Of a stretch of DNA of 6,460 bases, positions 5,357-6,460 are shown piece by piece. This DNA comes from Candidatus Gastranaerophilales bacterium (GTDB lineage: Bacteria; Cyanobacteriota; Vampirovibrionia; Gastranaerophilales; Gastranaerophilaceae). The stretch covers positions 1 to 6,460 of the forward strand of contig CANROV010000114.1 in the NCBI GenBank assembly GCA_947632315.1, read 5' to 3'. Under the pieces are notes generated by a model, which saw nothing but the letters and a program-made list of their open reading frames with translations, was not told where the DNA came from and did no database searches. A program made the position numbers and the translations under genes. Each line of letters opens with the position of its first letter. Within the stretch, counting starts at the first letter, position 1.

Positions 5357-5719
5357 TTATCTCCTTTTTTTTCTGAAGAAATTAAAACCGCTTATCAATC
5401 CGCTAAGAAATCCGCTTTTGCTTTTTACGTTGCCTAAGGCTATACAAGATGCACCTAAAAGCGTCGTCAGTATTTTTTTTACCATATCTAATTGATTATT
5501 TGTGGCATTTGAAACATTATTTACTGTTGCAAGTATATTATTTACTGACTTAAATGCCGGCTTTAATTCTTTATTTGTAGTATCTGTTAAATTTCTAATA
5601 CTCTGCATTGTCAGGGTCAATTCCTTCAATGATTTTACAATATACACCGTAAGAATTACCAAAACAATAACAATTACAACTATTAATACAGCTAATAAGC
5701 TTTCTATAACAGGGGGCAT
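5357..5719 (-). CDS. DUF948 / YtxG-like membrane-anchored protein
   Basis: The 120-residue product begins with a strongly hydrophobic helix (about 4-28, rich in Val, Ile and Leu). A helical region follows (about 30-90) with Asn/Thr-rich heptads such as NNILATVNNVSNATNNQ, and the tail is basic, ending FFRKKRR. This architecture is that of DUF948 (B. subtilis YtxG) proteins, whose role is unknown but possibly envelope or stress related; methyl-accepting-like coiled coils are a looser alternative. The assignment rests on layout plus context, since ytxG beside ytxH is a known pairing. Its AGGAG (5726-5730) overlaps the TAG stop of the preceding gene (TAGGAG), which indicates coupled translation. 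Its own final Arg-Arg codons, AGG AGA, provide the ribosome site for the next gene. Confidence 0.8.
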   Translation of the reverse strand: MPPVIESLLAVLIVVIVIVLVILTVYIVKSLKELTLTMQSIRNLTDTTNKELKPAFKSVNNILATVNNVSNATNNQLDMVKKILTTLLGASCIALGNVKSKSGFLSGLISGFNFFRKKRR

Positions 5720-5728
5720 AGTTTTCTC

Positions 5729-6040
5729 CTAATTTACTTCATAATCAGTAGATTCTTTCTCTTTGGCCTTTGCAAGCTGTTTAGCTTTTATTGCCGAATT
5801 AATTTTGTTATATTGTTGTTCAAGTCTGTAACGTATAACATCTATTGATGTAAGAGCTTGTCTTTTTGCTTCTTTGATTTCAGGTGTGTATTTCTGAGCA
5901 AAATCAGTAATAACATTTTCAACATTTTGACGTGTTTCCTCCCCTGATTTTGGTGCATATAGAACGGCAGCAATAACACCGCCGACAACTCCAAGCAACA
6001 TACCTAAACCAAAACTGATTGAGTTGTCCTCTTTTGACAT
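5729..6040 (-). CDS. YtxH-domain small membrane protein (upstream copy)
   Basis: The 103-residue product has a short polar N-terminus (MSKEDNS), a glycine-rich membrane helix (about 9-28) and then the YtxH motif APKSGEETR (29-37). A long charged helix follows, ending in a Lys/Ala/Glu-rich stretch (AIKAKQLAKAKEKE, 83-96). It shares the helix-AP(K/Q)SGE(E/Q)TR core with the downstream 88-residue copy, but the C-terminal halves are unrelated by eye, so the two are probably old paralogues or separately recruited family members rather than a recent duplication. GAGGA at 6046-6050, five bases upstream, supports the start. It is the first gene of the three-gene leftward unit; the stop codon TAG is part of the next gene's ribosome site. 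Confidence 0.88.
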   Translation of the reverse strand: MSKEDNSISFGLGMLLGVVGGVIAAVLYAPKSGEETRQNVENVITDFAQKYTPEIKEAKRQALTSIDVIRYRLEQQYNKINSAIKAKQLAKAKEKESTDYEVN

Positions 6041-6074
6041 TTTAGTCCTCCATTCATTTTGACTTTTGCTATTA

Positions 6075-6103
6075 ATTTTAACATTTTTTTTTCATTCTTG
6101 CAA
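6075..6103 (-). promoter_or_regulatory. Promoter of the ytxH-DUF948-ytxH unit
   Basis: On the minus strand TTGCAA (6098-6103) and TAAAAT (6075-6080) are separated by 17 bases, and TGT precedes the -10, giving an extended TGn -10. A perfect TATAAT at 6103-6108 just upstream is an alternative -10 but has no recognisable -35. The spacer contains a run of nine A. Nothing resembling an alternative stress sigma-factor site was recognised. Confidence 0.55.
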
Positions 6104-6160
6104 TTATACCTTCTTATATAGAATTCCCGATATTATAATATCTTTAACTTTTGAAAACCC

Positions 6161-6193
6161 AAAAAATATGCGGAAATTAGTTTCCGCATATTT
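6161..6193 (-). terminator. Intrinsic terminator of the right-edge gene
   Basis: AAATATGCGGAAA (6164-6176) pairs perfectly with TTTCCGCATATTT (6181-6193) around a TTAG loop, giving 13 pairs. For leftward transcription the run of six A at 6161-6166 gives the U-tract. It begins 10 bases after the stop codon of the upstream gene and ends upstream of the next unit's promoter. Confidence 0.88.
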
Positions 6194-6203
6194 GTGCTAT
6201 TTG

Positions 6204-6460
6204 TTAATTGGAGTTATTAATTTCATTTAAACGCTCTCTATATTTCTGACGTTTTTGCTCTAGGCTGGAAAAATCCATTAGAATTTCGTATATACCCGGT
6301 TCAGCTGCTATGCCATTTTTAGTCGAATAATTATCGCTTATTTCTTTCAGAGTTGAATTATCCGTAGTACCTCTGTCAAATATTTTTGCAATAAATTCAT
6401 CGGCAGTTCCTGTCATACCTACAGTAGCATTATGTATTTCTTTACATAATAAAGTTAATG
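6204..6460 (-). CDS. 3' end of an unidentified gene (partial, start beyond right edge)
   Basis: I do not recognise this protein. The frame is open from the window edge to the TAA at 6204, giving 84 visible residues. An internal Met (codon at 6414-6416) could be taken as a start, but the same frame continues open for 14 codons upstream (LTLLCKEIHNATVG) and there is no ribosome site before that Met, so the real start most likely lies outside the window. The visible part is polar and probably helical, with no membrane segment: an acidic middle (TDNSTLKEISDNYS) and a charged C-terminal helix (FSSLEQKRQKYRERLNEINNSN region), perhaps a short coiled coil. A perfect hairpin terminator follows ten bases after the stop, so it ends its own transcription unit. 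Confidence 0.7.
   Translation of the reverse strand, partial: LTLLCKEIHNATVGMTGTADEFIAKIFDRGTTDNSTLKEISDNYSTKNGIAAEPGIYEILMDFSSLEQKRQKYRERLNEINNSN

Noticed and set aside
5502..5732. Plus-strand open frame opposite the DUF948 gene
   Set aside because: It is a shadow of the minus-strand gene, which fits the tightly packed operon with proper ribosome sites.
1..6460. Insertion sequences, CRISPR arrays, phage genes, toxin-antitoxin pairs
   Set aside because: No transposase or integrase motifs, no spaced direct repeats and no recognisable toxin or antitoxin pairs; the gene content is housekeeping.

Overview
This 6.46 kb window is AT-rich chromosomal housekeeping DNA from a bacterium. The ribosomal protein L34 has a cyanobacterial-type N-terminus (TLEGTKRKR before SGFRARM), and RnpA reads KRAV-RRNRIKR as in cyanobacterial homologues. 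Together with the low GC content and short intergenic gaps, this suggests a non-photosynthetic relative of Cyanobacteria (Melainabacteria/Vampirovibrionia, for example gut Gastranaerophilales). That assignment is inferred from sequence flavour; no database search was possible.

Layout from left to right. Positions 1-2378 (minus strand) hold proC (proline biosynthesis) followed 3 bases later by purH (last two steps of IMP synthesis), and then possibly the first 11 codons of another gene running off the left edge. Divergent from proC on the plus strand are rpmH (L34) and rnpA (RNase P protein), with a terminator-like hairpin between them. Where yidD/yidC often follow rnpA there is instead a 147-residue glutamine-rich coiled-coil protein of unknown function. 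It has its own candidate promoter, an upstream palindrome and a strong terminator. That terminator is symmetric and also closes the convergent minus-strand gene, a short-form glucose-6-phosphate isomerase (pgi, 411 aa).

To the right of pgi a second minus-strand transcription unit encodes three small envelope-type proteins in the order YtxH-like, DUF948/YtxG-like, YtxH-like. They are tightly packed, and their ribosome-binding sites are embedded in the end of the preceding gene. A promoter lies at about 6075-6103 and a terminator at 5037-5068. At the right edge is the 3' end of an unidentified minus-strand gene, also closed by a perfect hairpin terminator.

Transcription units (inferred): [proC-purH-(?)] leftward; [rpmH//rnpA] rightward; [coiled-coil gene] rightward; [pgi] leftward; [ytxH-ytxG-ytxH] leftward; [...unknown] leftward. 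There are no mobile elements, CRISPR arrays, rRNA or tRNA genes. The least ordinary items are the orphan coiled-coil gene with its regulatory apparatus, the YtxH-DUF948-YtxH operon, the rpmH/rnpA hairpin before an SD-less rnpA start, and the inverted repeat shared by the rpmH/proC divergent promoters.
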